Origin: Zygnema cylindricum
Lineage: Eukaryota > Streptophyta > Zygnematophyceae > Zygnematales > Zygnemataceae
Length of the DNA: 44,979 nt
Direction: 5' to 3'
Assembly (NCBI GenBank): GCA_037447655.1
Contig: JBBHKE010002841.1
Span: forward strand, 1-44,979
Shown one piece after another: positions 1 through 13,300 of the stretch (its first letter is position 1; each line of letters begins with the position of its first letter). A model generated the notes under the pieces. The model ran no database searches. It saw nothing but the letters and a program-made list of their open reading frames with translations, and had not been told where the DNA came from. The position numbers and the translations under genes were made by a program.

Positions 1-994
1 ATATTGATGATTTGTTTGTTTTAAGTAAATCAATGCAAAAAATTAATAAACTAAAAACCGATCTTAAGGGAGATTTGAAATGAAGGATATGGAGGAAGCA
101 AAATATATTTTGGGAATTCAAGTAGAAAGAGACAGAGAAAGAAAGATTATAAGATTGACTCAAAAGGAAGTAATTAGGAACATGCTGGAAAAATTTCAGA
201 TAGATAAAGCTAATAGTTGTACAACTCCAATGGAGTTAAAGAAGGGAAGTGAGGGGAGTGAGGAAGAAGGAGTCATAGTCTTAGATGAGGAATTAAGTCA
301 TGAAGAATAGAAGTTCATGCAGACTATTCCTTACAGGCAAGTAGTGGGAAGCCTAATCTATTTTATGAATTGTACCCGACCGGATTTAGCTGGAGCTATA
401 CGAGTGCTGAGTACAAGTTTAAATGCTCCCACTAAGAAGGATTGGGAGGCAGCTAAGAGAGTCCTTAGATATTTGATAGGAACTAGGGATCTATGGTTGC
501 ATTTGGGTGGGGAGAATACTGGCATCACTACTTGGAGTGATGCCAGTTATGGTGATGCTCCGATGAGGAGATGTACTTCTAGATTTGTATTATATGTGGG
601 TGATAGGGCTTGATGTTGGAGTAGCAAACAACAAAAGGTTATTGCTCAGTCCACCATAGAGGCTGAGTATATGGCCTCTTGCTCCGCTGTAAAAGAATTG
701 ATGTGGGTCAAGTCTTTGTTTGGTGAGCTTGGTCAACTTAAGAGTGGTGTGCATAAAATTTTCTGTGATAATCGGGCAGCAATTGCTATTTCTGCCAATC
801 CTAAACATCATTTTAAAGCCAAACACATGGACATTAGACTCAGCTTTGTTAAAGAGAAAGTGGAAAACAAAATAATCAGTTTAGAGTACCGACCAGATAG
901 CGAGATGGTAGCAGATATGATGACCAAACCTGTGCCTTCCCCTAAGGTAATTTTCTGCAGGGAGAAGTGTGGTCTGAAATTAATGAGTGACTAG
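1..994 (+). pseudogene. Copia polyprotein 3' part (reverse transcriptase end and RNase H), broken
   Basis: This is the C-terminal part of a Ty1/Copia polyprotein, cut by the window edge. The first codons encode the catalytic-loop remnant IDDLFVLSK of reverse transcriptase. The connection region follows (CTTPM near 225, then YRQVVGSLIYF and TRPDLAGAI near 330-400). RNase H is recognised by the TTWSDASYGD block, the EAEYMA block near 660-675 and DNRAAI near 768. The frame is damaged: a single-base frameshift lies near 65-72, and in-frame stops are TAG at 308 and TGA at 611. The last block ends at a TAG at 992, 14 bases before an LTR start. The copy is dead. The family assignment is secure because the blocks appear in the usual order. 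Confidence 0.9.
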
Positions 995-1007
995 AAAATA
1001 ACGGGAG

Positions 1008-2058
1008 TGTAGAAATTGATGGTTCTTTTAGTATTTTCTAGGTCTAAAATAAAGTGCAAAAAAAGAAGTCGAGGCAGTCTGTCTTTAACTTCTCTCTCCA
1101 ACTCCCACACTTGTTGCAATCACTGAGAAGTTGGAGAGGAAGCTAGTGCCATGGCTGCCTATGCTATATAGAGATTCACGGGGCAGTTAAGTAGTTGATT
1201 TACTAAAAAGAGGGTTGTCGGTTACAGGATTTGATCCTGGTACCTACGGAGAGGTAATGCCGCTGGTAGCCGGTAGCCTCATCAATTTAGTCTAGGAGCA
1301 GTGGTAGACGATATAGGGTTTAACAAATACATAAACGTTAACATACAGGCTAATTCATTTAACGACAACTATATACGGAATACATAGAGTAAGTTATGAA
1401 AAGTAGAGATTACGAGTACGGAGAAGAAATAAGTACCGCGCATTTGTTTCGATAGCGAAACAAATACATCGCAAATATTTATGACGGCTATGATTGAAAT
1501 AGACATTCAATCCGACGGTCGGAAAGAATGCCTAGATCGCGGAAGAAGATTTCGGCGGTTTATGGTCGCCGCCACATCGGATGACACGTGGCACCACGAC
1601 ATTGGATTTCGACATCTCTAGGGATTACGGAAACGAATCCAGATAAGACACGTGTGTACATTTTGGTCATGTCGTACAATATTCGTACATAAAGTACACC
1701 TGTAGCTGTACCTTTTTGTACGGTACAGTAATGTGATTGGTGTCGTACGTCAGTTGATAGAGTTTTAGAGAGAGATAGGACTTAGAAAAATTTGGTAGAT
1801 AAGACCCTCTCTCCTAAAGAGCTTCTATACAAAAGGTCAACTTTGACCCTCCATAACTTACGGCTCAGAGGAGCAAATTTTGAAATTCTTTTTGCTATCG
1901 ACTCAGGGGTGTCTTGCTTTCATAGGGGTGCAAGTGGTCAGAGTTTTTGTCTGCGAAAGTGGTAGTTATTCTTCCTGAAACACGAAGGGGTCAGGGTTGT
2001 CCTAGAGGCTTCTTGCACGCTGTCCATTCTGAGGACCTATAGAGGTCTCAGAGTTGCA
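1008..2058 (+). mobile_element. Copia 3' LTR, forward orientation
   Basis: The LTR begins TGTAGAAATT just after the polyprotein stop and probably ends at TTGCA. I set the ends by comparison with the inverted copy at 2905-4024. The two share the start, the TATTTTCTAGG block, the AATAAAG block, the region around GTACGGTACAG and the 3' block CTTTTTGCTAT...GACTCAGGGG. It belongs to the polyprotein remnant at 1-994. The exact 3' end is inferred. Confidence 0.7.
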
Positions 2059-2159
2059 TCCTCCTTCTCCATAGTTTCCAACCTGTTTTCTGGGATCCTC
2101 GTTCCTCCAAATGATCTTGGTTGCCAAAGCTTGTCCACTCTTTCCTCCTACCCGGATGT

Positions 2160-2830
2160 CTATCGTATTCTCTCAACGAAAATAATCCCTACCACAAAAT
2201 TCCAAATCCACCTAGAGTTTGGCAAATCCTCCACACGGTTGACTATGTTGTCGTAGTCATCAGGAAACTTCATGAGCAAGTAGTTAACCTTTTCCTTTTC
2301 AGTTTCTACTTTTCCAACACTCTCTAGCTCTATCAAAAGTGTTGCCAGCTCATTACAAAAATTCAACATTTTCCCCCCTTTGTATTCATATGCATATATC
2401 TTCTGATCAGCCAACTGTTGTTGTTAAATTGTACCACTTGAGTACATCTCTATGAGAGCCACCCATACAGTTGATGCCCTTTCTACTTGTAAATGAGGAG
2501 ATGCAAGTCCTTGAGTAAGATGACGGAGTATGAAGCGTTTTGCTGCCATGTTATTGTAATCCCATGTATCAATATCACTCTCCTCGTTCATCGGAACATG
2601 GGACATGAAAGCCGATCTGTTGCTAAAGGTGTTGCGATCGGTGTGATTGTCTCTTTTTTTTTTCCCTTTGTCCATCACAATGCTCTCCCCATCCTCACTC
2701 TCCTCAGGTGGGGCTGGATTTGCCCTTTTGGTAAACCTGGTCCCTGTAAACCCTCGAGGGATACCGAGGTTGGATGGATGCCTCAATCGTCCACTCACTA
2801 TCCCCTAAAACATTTTCTCACATAGAGCTC
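2160..2830 (-). pseudogene. Copia gag fragment (reverse strand), broken
   Basis: On the minus strand, two open stretches in the same frame (2798 to 2427 and 2414 to 2160) are separated by one TAA at 2424-2426. The translation looks like the retroelement gag of the UBN2 type: a tryptophan-containing WDYNNMAAKRFILRHL helix, a WVALIEMYSSG block, then CNELATLLIELE and VNYLLMKFPDDYD. It lies downstream of the reverse-orientation LTR, where gag belongs. The rest of that element is missing; the sequence joins the end of the forward LTR near 2060-2160. The class is fairly sure; the function is lost. Confidence 0.7.
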
Positions 2831-2904
2831 CAATCATCATACTTTCCGAGTATATGAAGCCAATTCCATTAGAGATGGGCACCCTAGAGGGTGGGCCCAT
2901 AACC

Positions 2905-4024
2905 TGCATCTCTAAGACCTCCATTGGTCCTCGGAGTAGGCAGCTCACGCGAAGCCCCTAAGAAAACCTTGACCCCTTTGTGTTTCAGCGAGAATAACTG
3001 CCACCATGACAGACAAAATCCGTGACCACCTTCACCATTGTGAAGACAAGACTCCCCTGAGTCAATAGCAAAAAGAATGTATGAATTTGCTCCCTTAAGC
3101 TGTAAATTATAAAGGGTCAAAGATGATATATTTGTACAGATGCATTCTGGGAGAGAGGCTGCCTACCTCAGATTTTACTTAGTCTAAAACCCCTCTCTAA
3201 TCCCTTTACTACTAGTGTACGACACCAATCAAAACAGTGTGTCGTACAAAAAGGTACCAATGTCAAAGTACTTTTTGTACGGCCATTATACGGCATGGCC
3301 AAAGAGGTGACGCTTGCCACGTCGTGACTTGCTCTAAAATTCTCCGGAGATTGCGCAAGCAAATGAGATGTTGTCACGTGTCCCTTAGTGTGGTGGCGAC
3401 CGAAAACCGTCAAAATGTCCACTCTGTGATATTGGCTCCTATCGTGGCCGTCCGATTAGAACTGGCTTTTAACTTTGTCCGTCGAAACAAATGTGCGATA
3501 TATTTGTTTCGTGCGATACTTTAATCCGTACTATACATAACCAATTCTATGTTCTACGAATCCGTTCATTTTGTTAAATGAAATTCCTAACTCGATTGTG
3601 TTTAAGTAGTTATTGTACCCTATATATTTTTGCACTGGTCCTAGATTATAGGTTAAAGCTAACGGCTACTTTGACGGACTGCAAGTACCAAGATTAGGAC
3701 CATAAGACAAAGCTAACGGCTACTTTGCAGGTACGAAGATTAGGACCATAGGACAAAGCTAACGGCTACTTTGACCGACGGCAGGTACTAAGATCAAATC
3801 CTGGGTCCGTCAATCCTTTTGGTAAATCTACCAAGGGTTGGTTGTCTTTTTCTCTAGGAAGCTTAGGCCGCCATAGCTCTAGCTCCCTCTCTAGCCTTCA
3901 ATGACTACGGCAAGTGTAGGGGCTTGAGAGAGGAGTTAGAGGCAGATTGCCTCTGCTATTTTCCTGTCTTTATTTTACAAGTTTTAATCCTAGAAAATAC
4001 CAAAAGATAACATTAATTTCTACA
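2905..4024 (-). mobile_element. Copia 5' LTR, reverse orientation
   Basis: Read on the minus strand from 4024, the sequence begins TGTAGAAATTAATG and runs parallel to the forward LTR at 1008-2058, to a probable TGCA end at 2905. Similarity is patchy but continuous, and the two lengths are comparable (about 1.05 and 1.12 kb). It is the 5' LTR of the element whose gag lies at 2160-2830. A stretch with the core GCTAACGGCTACTTTG occurs three times at 3655-3790. The outer end at 4024 is well supported by the shared start; the inner end is approximate. Confidence 0.68.
3655..3795. repeat. Three-copy tandem repeat inside the reverse LTR
   Basis: The core AAAGCTAACGGCTACTTTG starts at 3655, 3709 and 3755. 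The spacers share the words CAGGTAC(T/G)AAGAT and GATTAGGACCATA. It looks like local slippage within the LTR. Confidence 0.85.
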
Positions 4025-7000
4025 TGGCTTTGATGCTCACTTTCGCGGATACTTTAGTGTTGCGTATCGACTCACATCGCAACACAATATTTGGGCTACA
4101 ACTTACAGATGAAAATGTATGACCTATAGAATGTTGTACGATTGTACAATATTAGAAAGATCAAAATGAGCTAAATGAATGCTCGAACTCCAGGAAAAGT
4201 ACGATGGTATCTTATGGCAGAGGTCTCTATCCGGTACCTAAATCCGTACCCGACCGGTACCTGACGGCCCGCATCGGATCCGTAACAGATTTGGGTGCAA
4301 TTTTGGGGCTCGACCGGATTCGGCCAGGTGATAGAGAAAAAAAAGAAAAAAATAGGGTACGGTCGAGTAAGAAAAAAACGGAAAAAGTTGAAGGTTTCGT
4401 AGGTACGTTCCACTACAGTACAGTATGTAGTGTCCAGACTATCCAACATTATTGGACTTTGTACTTTCGGTATTGTGGAAGATATAAGGGATGTACCACT
4501 TATTTTGTACTTATTGAGGTACGAGCGGGTACAGGTGGTCGTGGGAAAAGGGAAATAGAGTTTCGGTTAAATTTTTTTATAGTTAACGCGTATCGGGTAC
4601 TGGGTAACAATTTAGGAGCGTGACATAACCCGGCTAGGTTTCGGGTGTTCACATTTTGAAAAAAGAAAAATTGACGGTTTTGGGTATTTCAAATTTTACT
4701 TTTACGACCTCTTAGGGAGCCATGGCGTCGATCGTCCGACCTTATAAGTACGAGTGTTGTGTCTCGGGTAAAAATATATCGCGATAAGTCTTGATACTAG
4801 TGAAAACATTTAATCTTGTTGTTCCCACGATTGGGACGCGTAAGAAGCTATCGCCAGCCAGCGCCGCTTTTGAAGGAAAAAATGTTTTTCCCTCTTGCGC
4901 TTGAAGGGCCCGACTTAATGATATATTGGTGACGAGAATTGCTTGGATTGTGGATAAGGACAACCCTTGTTTCGACAACCTTGTTTGGTTGTGACAGGAG
5001 GTAGTAAAAACATAGTGTCGTTAGATGGACCATATCAAGTTTGCCACGAGGTTCTTTGACCTTAGGATAGGCTACCCGGATAGAGGGGAATTAATGAAAG
5101 CCATAAAACCAATATGAAAGGACGTGGTCAACCTTCTGCCTCGACAAGGTTGTTTGTCAAAGGTGGGGCAACGGCTCACATGTGGTCGGATGGCTTAACC
5201 ACCTAGCTTGGTGCAAGTTTTTGCCCTCGTGGATTTTGAGCTTGGTGGATCCTTTTGGTAGACTGTAGGAACTAGCGCCATAGTCTTAGGGGTCGGTCTT
5301 ACGGGAGGGAACTTGTCAGTTTGGGGATACAAGCCGTTGGAGCTAGGTACGTTGAGTTTTTTTCCCTTAACTCTCTTTACATTTGGCCTTTTATCTTGAT
5401 GTGTTGGGTCATTTTTTAAGAGACTACATTGGGGCGCTGACTTGTTCGTTAAAGGTATTTCACTATAGAATCCGTCTAAAGTCTTCATAGGATTGACATT
5501 GTTAAGTCTCAAAAGCAAAACACTGTTTGATAGGTAGTGTTTGGAAGGGTTGGTTCCACCTACTTTGGGTGGGAACAACAGTTTGGCTCCTTAACGTCAA
5601 CCCAATACATTTGAATAGTGGAAATTGGGACATAGGGCTAGTCATATGCTCTTTTGATTTGACGCGAGGCTACGGGAAGTAAAAGAAATTTTGGGGTTCC
5701 ATCATGACCCATGTCTATAAGATTTTAAACGGGGACGCTTCGACTCCTGGATTTGAGAGTCGTAACTTGGGGACCAGACCGAGGCCTCGAAGTATAAGCC
5801 AATGGAGGGTATTTTTGACCGATTTTCCTTTCCGCCCATTCCCTTCTGAACCAATGTGCTCGGCACTAACTCCTGACATCACCTTGTCAAAGCATAAAAT
5901 TTAGGTATAAGAAGGCACTTAGAAATTTCACACATTCTTTTTTGCTATTGAACTTGACAGCCAATTATGACCAATTCTCATTTGTTACACTTGAAAGAAG
6001 GACCAAGTTTAGTTGGCAAAGAAATTGAAGTTTGTTATTCGAGAGTTTTGCTGAAAATCTTCAATCTATTTTTTGTTTCCTTGTACCCAGATGGTTTTGT
6101 TTTTTGTTTATAAATTTTATCATATCAAAGTTTTCTAGACGTCTTTAATATTCAACATTTGCTCAGCGGTATGCTACTAATAATACGCCAGAAAGTTCAT
6201 ATAATGCAAAATCATACAATTATACTTTCCAGGGGGACCAGTAATGGGGCTTGTACAAGTCTAGACTCAAGCAAGAGACACCAACGACTCTTTTTTTTCC
6301 TACCGTAAGAGACTCAATTCTGGTAATATCACGATCTCGGCACTCTAGCTGACAATTATGGAAGAGAGTGCTGTTGTTCGAAGCAACATAATGGACAAGC
6401 CCAGCGAAAAATCTTCTGCTTAAAATATGAGACAACATAAAAATTGAAGGAGAAAGAGGGAACGCCAAAGGAGAAGCAAAGAATAAAACCAAACAGTTTG
6501 GACCGAATTTTTGCTTGAAAACTTGTTTAGGGCAACCCTCGAAAGGTTATCAATCAATCTTCCCTACCAAGATGTTCCACTTTCCATCTTTTGAAATCCT
6601 CAAAAATTTCTCAGAATTGATTAGTTTGACAACTATAGCACGACCAGAAACAAACTTGCAAAAACATTTAAATGACACCACATTTATACAAAAAACATTT
6701 AAGAGGCCTATACATAGTATAAGGGGTTAAACCAAAAATGGTAAATTTTGTGTCCAGTGTACTGTTTCATTATTTATTTGTTTAATCTTGTGTGACATAT
6801 CCATTGCGTTTTGCCATTTCCTTTCTTTGTCTGCATGGACTCAGATAGTTTCCCATGGTACGTTTCTTAATAAAGCTTACAATATGACAAAATCACCTCT
6901 CACAACTCAATTTTCCCTTACATATCAACCAGCAAAATCACCAGATAACACTTCATTCCATTCAAAATTCTAAAATTCAGGTAGCGTCCAAGAGTTTTGA

Positions 7001-7326
7001 TTGAAAACTCAGTCCAAGAGAGCGGAAAAAAAGCGGCAAACGATTTATAAACATAATAAGCGCACTTACAAGCTTGTACCGAATACCCCCCTGCATTTTT
7101 GAAGCTTTTCTTGCTTCAGTCTACCCTTACTAAATGCCCCTAACAGTGATCTTTTATCCTAACGTACTGACTGTAATGTTCAATAGATATACATAATGCA
7201 GTCCCTGATTAGTCTCAATGAGCTGAAAGAAAATTTGTTGGACCAAACCACAGTGTATCGTTGTTATCCATATAAGTCCAGTGTGTCCAAACCACAGCTT
7301 AAACGATCCACGAACTTTTTTGACTT
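4025..7326. other. Intergenic, no gene recognised
   Basis: There is no recognisable coding exon here. Part of it (4200-4700) is rich in GGTAC/CCGGTACC words and in poly-A runs. A 127-aa open frame on the minus strand (5578-5195) has no recognisable motif and a basic, proline-rich composition. The last kilobase probably includes the 3' UTR of the pyruvate kinase gene, which ends at 7327 on the minus strand. Confidence 0.5.
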
Positions 7327-10300
7327 TTAAGGTCGAACAGTGCGAACTTGAATGTGATGGGTTGACTCAGTTCGCCAAATGGGTTGCCTCCCACTTTGAA
7401 CAAGAGCAACCTCTTCTCCAGCCTTGACCATGCCTCTCTTCTGCATTCCTCCCACATTCACACAAACAATAAGCCTCGTCCACTACACTGAATCCATATT
7501 AGCGTGAAAAAATCCATAGCGTGGGGTTTATTTTAATGTTGTTTAGATTAGTATAGGTTTGAACAACATGGACGATTTTCGACCATTGACCATAATACCG
7601 TCAAGAAAACAACCAAGTGTTTAACGCTAATTCATGTTCAAACGCCAAAAAGTGCCAGCACGGACTGTGTTGTGGACGCTAATAGCGATTGACATTGTAA
7701 CACACAAAACTAAGCTTCGATTGAGTATGTTTGCTTCTTGTAGCTCACAGATAATACCATTAAATAGGTTACATACCTTCAACAATTCTAGTGCATGAGT
7801 GAATGTCTCCTCAGCATCACTTGAAAAAGGCATGTATAATGCACGCACTCCATGATAAAGTGCCAGCCTTTGCTGCACTCTCTTCCTGCACCAGTTTCAA
7901 TACCACAGAACCATTCAGAATTGTCCAAGGCAAAAACACAGTAGCAACATATTCGATTAAGATGGTCGTTAACCCAGTTATCTGTCATTCCCCTACACTA
8001 GAAAGCGCATACTAAAACAGCTAGACGTGATGCCGATACACCTGTACCGTAAATCTGTACGCTTCAGTGAGATAATTCCCACAGAAACAAAGCGTTGATT
8101 GACACACAAACACAGTAGCAACAGATTGAATTCAAGCCGGTCTGTGATTCTCCCTGGCATCACCTCTACTAGTTTTGTCTTCCTGTCAAATTTAACATCC
8201 ATACTGCTTGAACCTCTGTGCAAACAAAAACAAGGGCCACTTCAAACCTACTCGTTTGTGAAGGCGAAGGTGGTCCCCACAGGTCGATAATGGCTGAGCA
8301 GAGTGGCCATGAAGCCACTGCGAGTAAATACCAGAGTAGAGGCTCCAAGTGTGTTTGACATAATGGTGGCATGGAAGGCAAACATCTCACTCATATGGTT
8401 CTGTACCCACATAGAAAAATCGAACATCGAACTTAGCTTACCATTTGGAATTCCAGGAGCCAGCTTGACAACCTAATGGCCAAAACTACACTGCCTCGCT
8501 GATAGTGTAAAGCAATTATTAGCATTTGTCAACAGGAAAAATTTAGGGCAGCGTCATGTCCCTGGTTTGAAGCCACTCCCTTAAATAGTGCTATTCACAC
8601 CATTTTATGATTTAAGACACAAAAAGTCGCGACTAAACTAAAGTTATTAACACTAATAGCGACAAGCATTGAAGCCCAAAACCATTACAAAACCAGGTTT
8701 CGTACTGCATTAAAGCCTAACAGCAGAATACGAAACTGGATAGTAGCCATTAGAGTACTCAGATATACCTTAAATGCACGGCCTAGATTTGCAGGTGGCT
8801 GTGCTGCAGGCATTGTGGCCTCAGTGCGCATCGCTACTGTGTGCATAACTCGGACAGCTTTGAGAGGATACCTATTATGCCCCAGGGGCCATGGTCAGCA
8901 TCGACGTTTTGCGCATTAAAACATCCTTACAACAAATAAACGATATTAAAAAATATCCTGACCTTGCCAACACCATGGTCATAAGGAATTGTCTGGGATA
9001 TTTAAAATAGTTGTATTACACGCTTCCAATGACATACAACTAAGCTATCATCAAGTTGCGTGCCCCAATCTAAAATCTGTCACCAAAAAAAAGGATGAAG
9101 AATACAAGTTTGGAATGATGGCCAGCTGCATTTTCATCCGTTCATAAACATAAACCACAGATATCGCACTTTCATTTCAGGAATGAAAATTGGTGGGAGA
9201 CATACTTCCCATGTGCTGTCTCTCCAGACAACATAATTGCATCTGCGCCCTCCCGCACTGCAATCGCAATGTCTGACACCTCTGCCCTGGTTGGAGTGGG
9301 ATGAGCAATCATACTCTCTAGCATATTGGTCGCCACAATGCAAGGCTTCCCCATTGATCGGGCCAAGCGAATAATCTCTCCCTGTTGGCCCACACATTGA
9401 CTCTATGAGAACTTTCCACATAATTCTATTCTAAACATTCATCAATTGGGACATAGTTCCACCTCATATTCAACTGCATCAAGTGTCAACAGTCATAGGA
9501 TAGGGACCACAAGACCCACCTGGAGAAGAGGAACTTCCTCAATGGGTAATTCAGCACCAAGGTCTCCACGAGCTACCATGGCCTGCAGACAATGGAAAAA
9601 GAGATGCGGTTTGGTTAAAAATCACAGTAACAATCAATAGGAGAAAAAAGGCAAAGATACAGTACACATAATGTAGGCTTAAATAGCTTATATCTAACAT
9701 ATTAACAAAAAGGTAAAGATGTCATCATACTAAATAAGTTGATAATTTGCTGCTAGTGAGCCTGTGCAGGCTACCAAAGCTTAAAAACATCTAAGTCATT
9801 TCATGAGTTTCTTCAAAAATCCTTATCAATACATACCCCATCAGATGCATCCAAAATGGAGTGCAAGTTGGGGATAGAGTCTGCACTTTCTATCTTAACA
9901 ATCACGTTAATATCCACACCTTGTTCTGCTCCCACAACAATCACGGTTTAAGTTTTCAAGTTAGCAGCCTAACTTTGAATAACCAGAAACAATCCTTAGC
10001 AACAAGGAGAAAGACACAGGTACCAATTACTTTACCAATGCTACCTGCAGTAAAATTGCTAGAACATGCAAAAAAACAAAAGCAAAAGCGTTTAGAAAAA
10101 TACCTTTAAGGTAACCCTTGAGTTCATGAACCACCTGTGCATCTTTCACAAACGAGAGGGCATAAAAGTCCACGCCATTTTCCACACCAAACTTAATGTC
10201 CTCCCAGTCTTTTTCTGCACAAACTCACTTGCCCATTTCCTTCCATCACTACAAGCAGTCTGTCACAATGAAAACAAACTTGCAGCGATCAGACCCATTG

Positions 10301-13300
10301 AACACCATTCGGTCAACAGAAACATCTTTCTAAGTCCTAAACAGTAAGTTTATATGCACGGAAATGCTACTCCAATGAAAATGGTTGTAGACCTGTTGAC
10401 CGGACCTGGGTATTGCTTACCTGTAATTGAAGGCAAAGTAGCACTCTTGCCACGCACATTCAAATGCCGGCGAGATTTCAGGTCACCACCGTCAACCACA
10501 ACACAGTGCGCGGAGTGGCTCGACTTTTCGACGACTTCCATGGCCATCATGCCACCTGCCATTGACCATAAAAAAACATGAAAAACAGAGCAGAGCAAAA
10601 CTTCATAAAATTGAGGAAAGAGTGTTGCCTCGTTAATCTGCGCAATTTATCAGGCAGCTTCGCCTTATCCAGAAGCAACAGAGAGCAACAGAGAGATAAA
10701 GCCACTATATAAAGAATGCAAACCCTCCACAATCAGGCATATGGTCATGATCAAGATAAAAATGTGTTATACAAGACTCCCACTTTGCGGTGAAGTAAAA
10801 CAAAACATCACGAAAGATATTCAGAGCGCAATCAGAGACATGTAATTAGAAAAACAAAATGCGTGTGCTGACAAATAACCGCCATTGATGTGATTGTCAA
10901 TGATCACAAAAAACATTAATAAACATTCAAAGTTTGTGATTTAAAAATAGTGGAATCAATACTAAAAAAATGACTTCGACACAAGGAAGCAGAAAGGCAA
11001 TTTCCTTACCATCAATTAGAATTGTGTCCCCAACGTCCACATCTCCAATGAAACCATCGTAGTTCACGCTGACAATGCCTTCAGTGCTGACACCTCGCTG
11101 AATAGTGAACGTGAAGGGATCGCCTTTCTTCAATGGGATGGGAGAAGGGACATCGCCGCTACGAACCTCTGGCCCCTGCAGGCAAGTCACAACAAGGAAA
11201 CTCTTGTTAATGTGTGCCTCCATTAAGAACTCTACCCCTTTGTAATAAATACATCATGTACCGTTGTCAGCGTTAATGTTTTTTTTGCCATTTCAATCAA
11301 CTTCTTTTCCTGCACACTTGTCGGATTATTAATTCAAGGTAAGACTCTTACCTTCCAATTGGCGTTGTCCAAATGAAAATTCTACAAGTGTGCAAAATTG
11401 ATTTAAATGGTAAAAATATGATTAGCGCGAACAGCGAAACACTGAAGCTTTCAGAACCTTTATTGCAAGCTCCATGGCATGCGTATCTGGAAACAGTGAG
11501 TTTACCTTCGTATCCAGCATGATGGCGATCACATTAGAGCCAGGTTGCTCATTGTATTCACGTACAAGCTCAATAACCTTGAGATGGCTTGCATGATCTC
11601 CGTGGCTCATGTTCAGGCGGGCCACATTCATACCTGCCTCCGCCAGTTTCACGATCATTTCACGGGTGTCGCTGTAGATGCACAGGAGGTGAAGAACACA
11701 GATGTTACTAATTCATCCACCCAATTAAACCCCTGCTACTGCCAGCCATTTTCCATTTCAACTATCAATACATGCCCTGATGATATCGACTAGCAAAATG
11801 AAAACCGAAAATAGGCAAGTAAAGTCATTGTTTCAGAAGAGAAAAATAACAATCTTGGAGAAAAAATACGTCGTACTTCACACTCACAGTAAATCCAAAC
11901 ATGGAACAACCGTCCACCAGAAGTTTTATGACAAGACAAACCAAAAACATTTCTCACGTTTATTAGTTTTTCTTTGTTTGTTTTTTTTTTTTTTTTTCCT
12001 CCCAGCTAGTCTGCACTACTAAGCTATTTAAGACAATAAAACCAGTCGCCTTGGCATTTAAGTTTTGCACCTTGTAGGGCCAATGGTGCACACAATTTTG
12101 GTCTTCCGTTGAAAAGTAGGTTGGGTCCATGCCATGCGCGGGTGATAACCTTCATTGCGTGAAGCAAAAAGATCCTCATCTCTGAACTCTTCTATGAACG
12201 ATTCTTGAGCTGACCTCCGCTGCTCCTCATAGGTGTAACTGCAAAAAATTATCGGTTGCATGTAAGCATCTTTATCGCGCCAAAAAGACCGCAACCAAAA
12301 AACAAATAAAATGTGGAGCCGCATCCTTAAATGCCCATACAAGAAAACTCAACCACAGTAAAACTCTCAACCAGGAAAAAAATAAAACATGGAAACTCCG
12401 TTCAGAAATGCGCATAGAAACCAGCTCAACTACACTAAAGCTCTAATGTTCATCCAAGGGGTATTGACATCTCAGGAATGCACATCTCAACATCATGACA
12501 CCCAATAAAAATGTGAAAAACTCGTTTGACATGAGCAAAAAGAAGAAAAAACGTGGAAAAAACGAGAAAAGGAGAAAGGAAAAAAGGTTCCCTTGGCTAC
12601 ATTGGCTACATTGGCAATGTACTAGAAAACTGGACAGCTGTGTTTTTTACACAAGATAATGGGAAGAAATTTGGACCATAAATACTAATACTACATGTCG
12701 GTCTACCTAACCTTCAAGTTAATGATATAAAGAAGAAGGCAAAGATATAAAGAAGAAAGCAAAGCATCAAACTAAAAATAAAGTTCCAAACGAGTGCTTT
12801 CACGTGCTTTTCTATCAACCTCTGAAATCAGGAACTTTATAATGAGGAATAGAAAAAGAAAAAATACAAAAAGAAAAGGGGAAAAAAAAACATTCATTCA
12901 GCTGGAAAAAAAATTTACATTGTCGACCAGCTTTCATGCCTTTTTCAGTCTCACAAGAAAATGACAAACCCCTGAGTTCAAATAGCTCTTCCACACTAAA
13001 TCGTCACGGACTTTTACAAAGCTCTCAATGGAGTGCGCGCTTAATGAAAAAAATGAAAGACCGATATAAAACAAGGAAACTGATTGCTTTCACAAAGAGC
13101 TATTATTTGAAATAAAGAAAGGAGCCTCAAATAGTTTGACATGCACATTTCACAACAATATGACAAGAAAAAGAACCTTTCGTGCCAATCTATATAGTGA
13201 TGTTTGTGGCTCCTGAAGAAATCAGTAAATAAACAGAAGGCTAAGAAAATCATTAACCTCATTGGCCGGAGCTGATCATCGGGACTAACAGGCACCAGTT

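Noticed and set aside
1149-1172. ATGGCTGCCTATGCTATATAG in the Copia LTR resembling the CSK uORF (ATGGCTGCCTGTGCTATGTGA)
   Set aside because: Striking over about 20 bases, but the flanks do not align; treated as coincidence.
1200-1290. tRNA-like stretch (GGTTACAGGATTTGATCCTGG)
   Set aside because: No cloverleaf could be drawn; it lies inside the LTR.
5195-5578. 127-codon minus-strand frame
   Set aside because: Long enough to notice, but no recognisable domain, no splice partners and a low-complexity basic/proline composition; not called as a gene.
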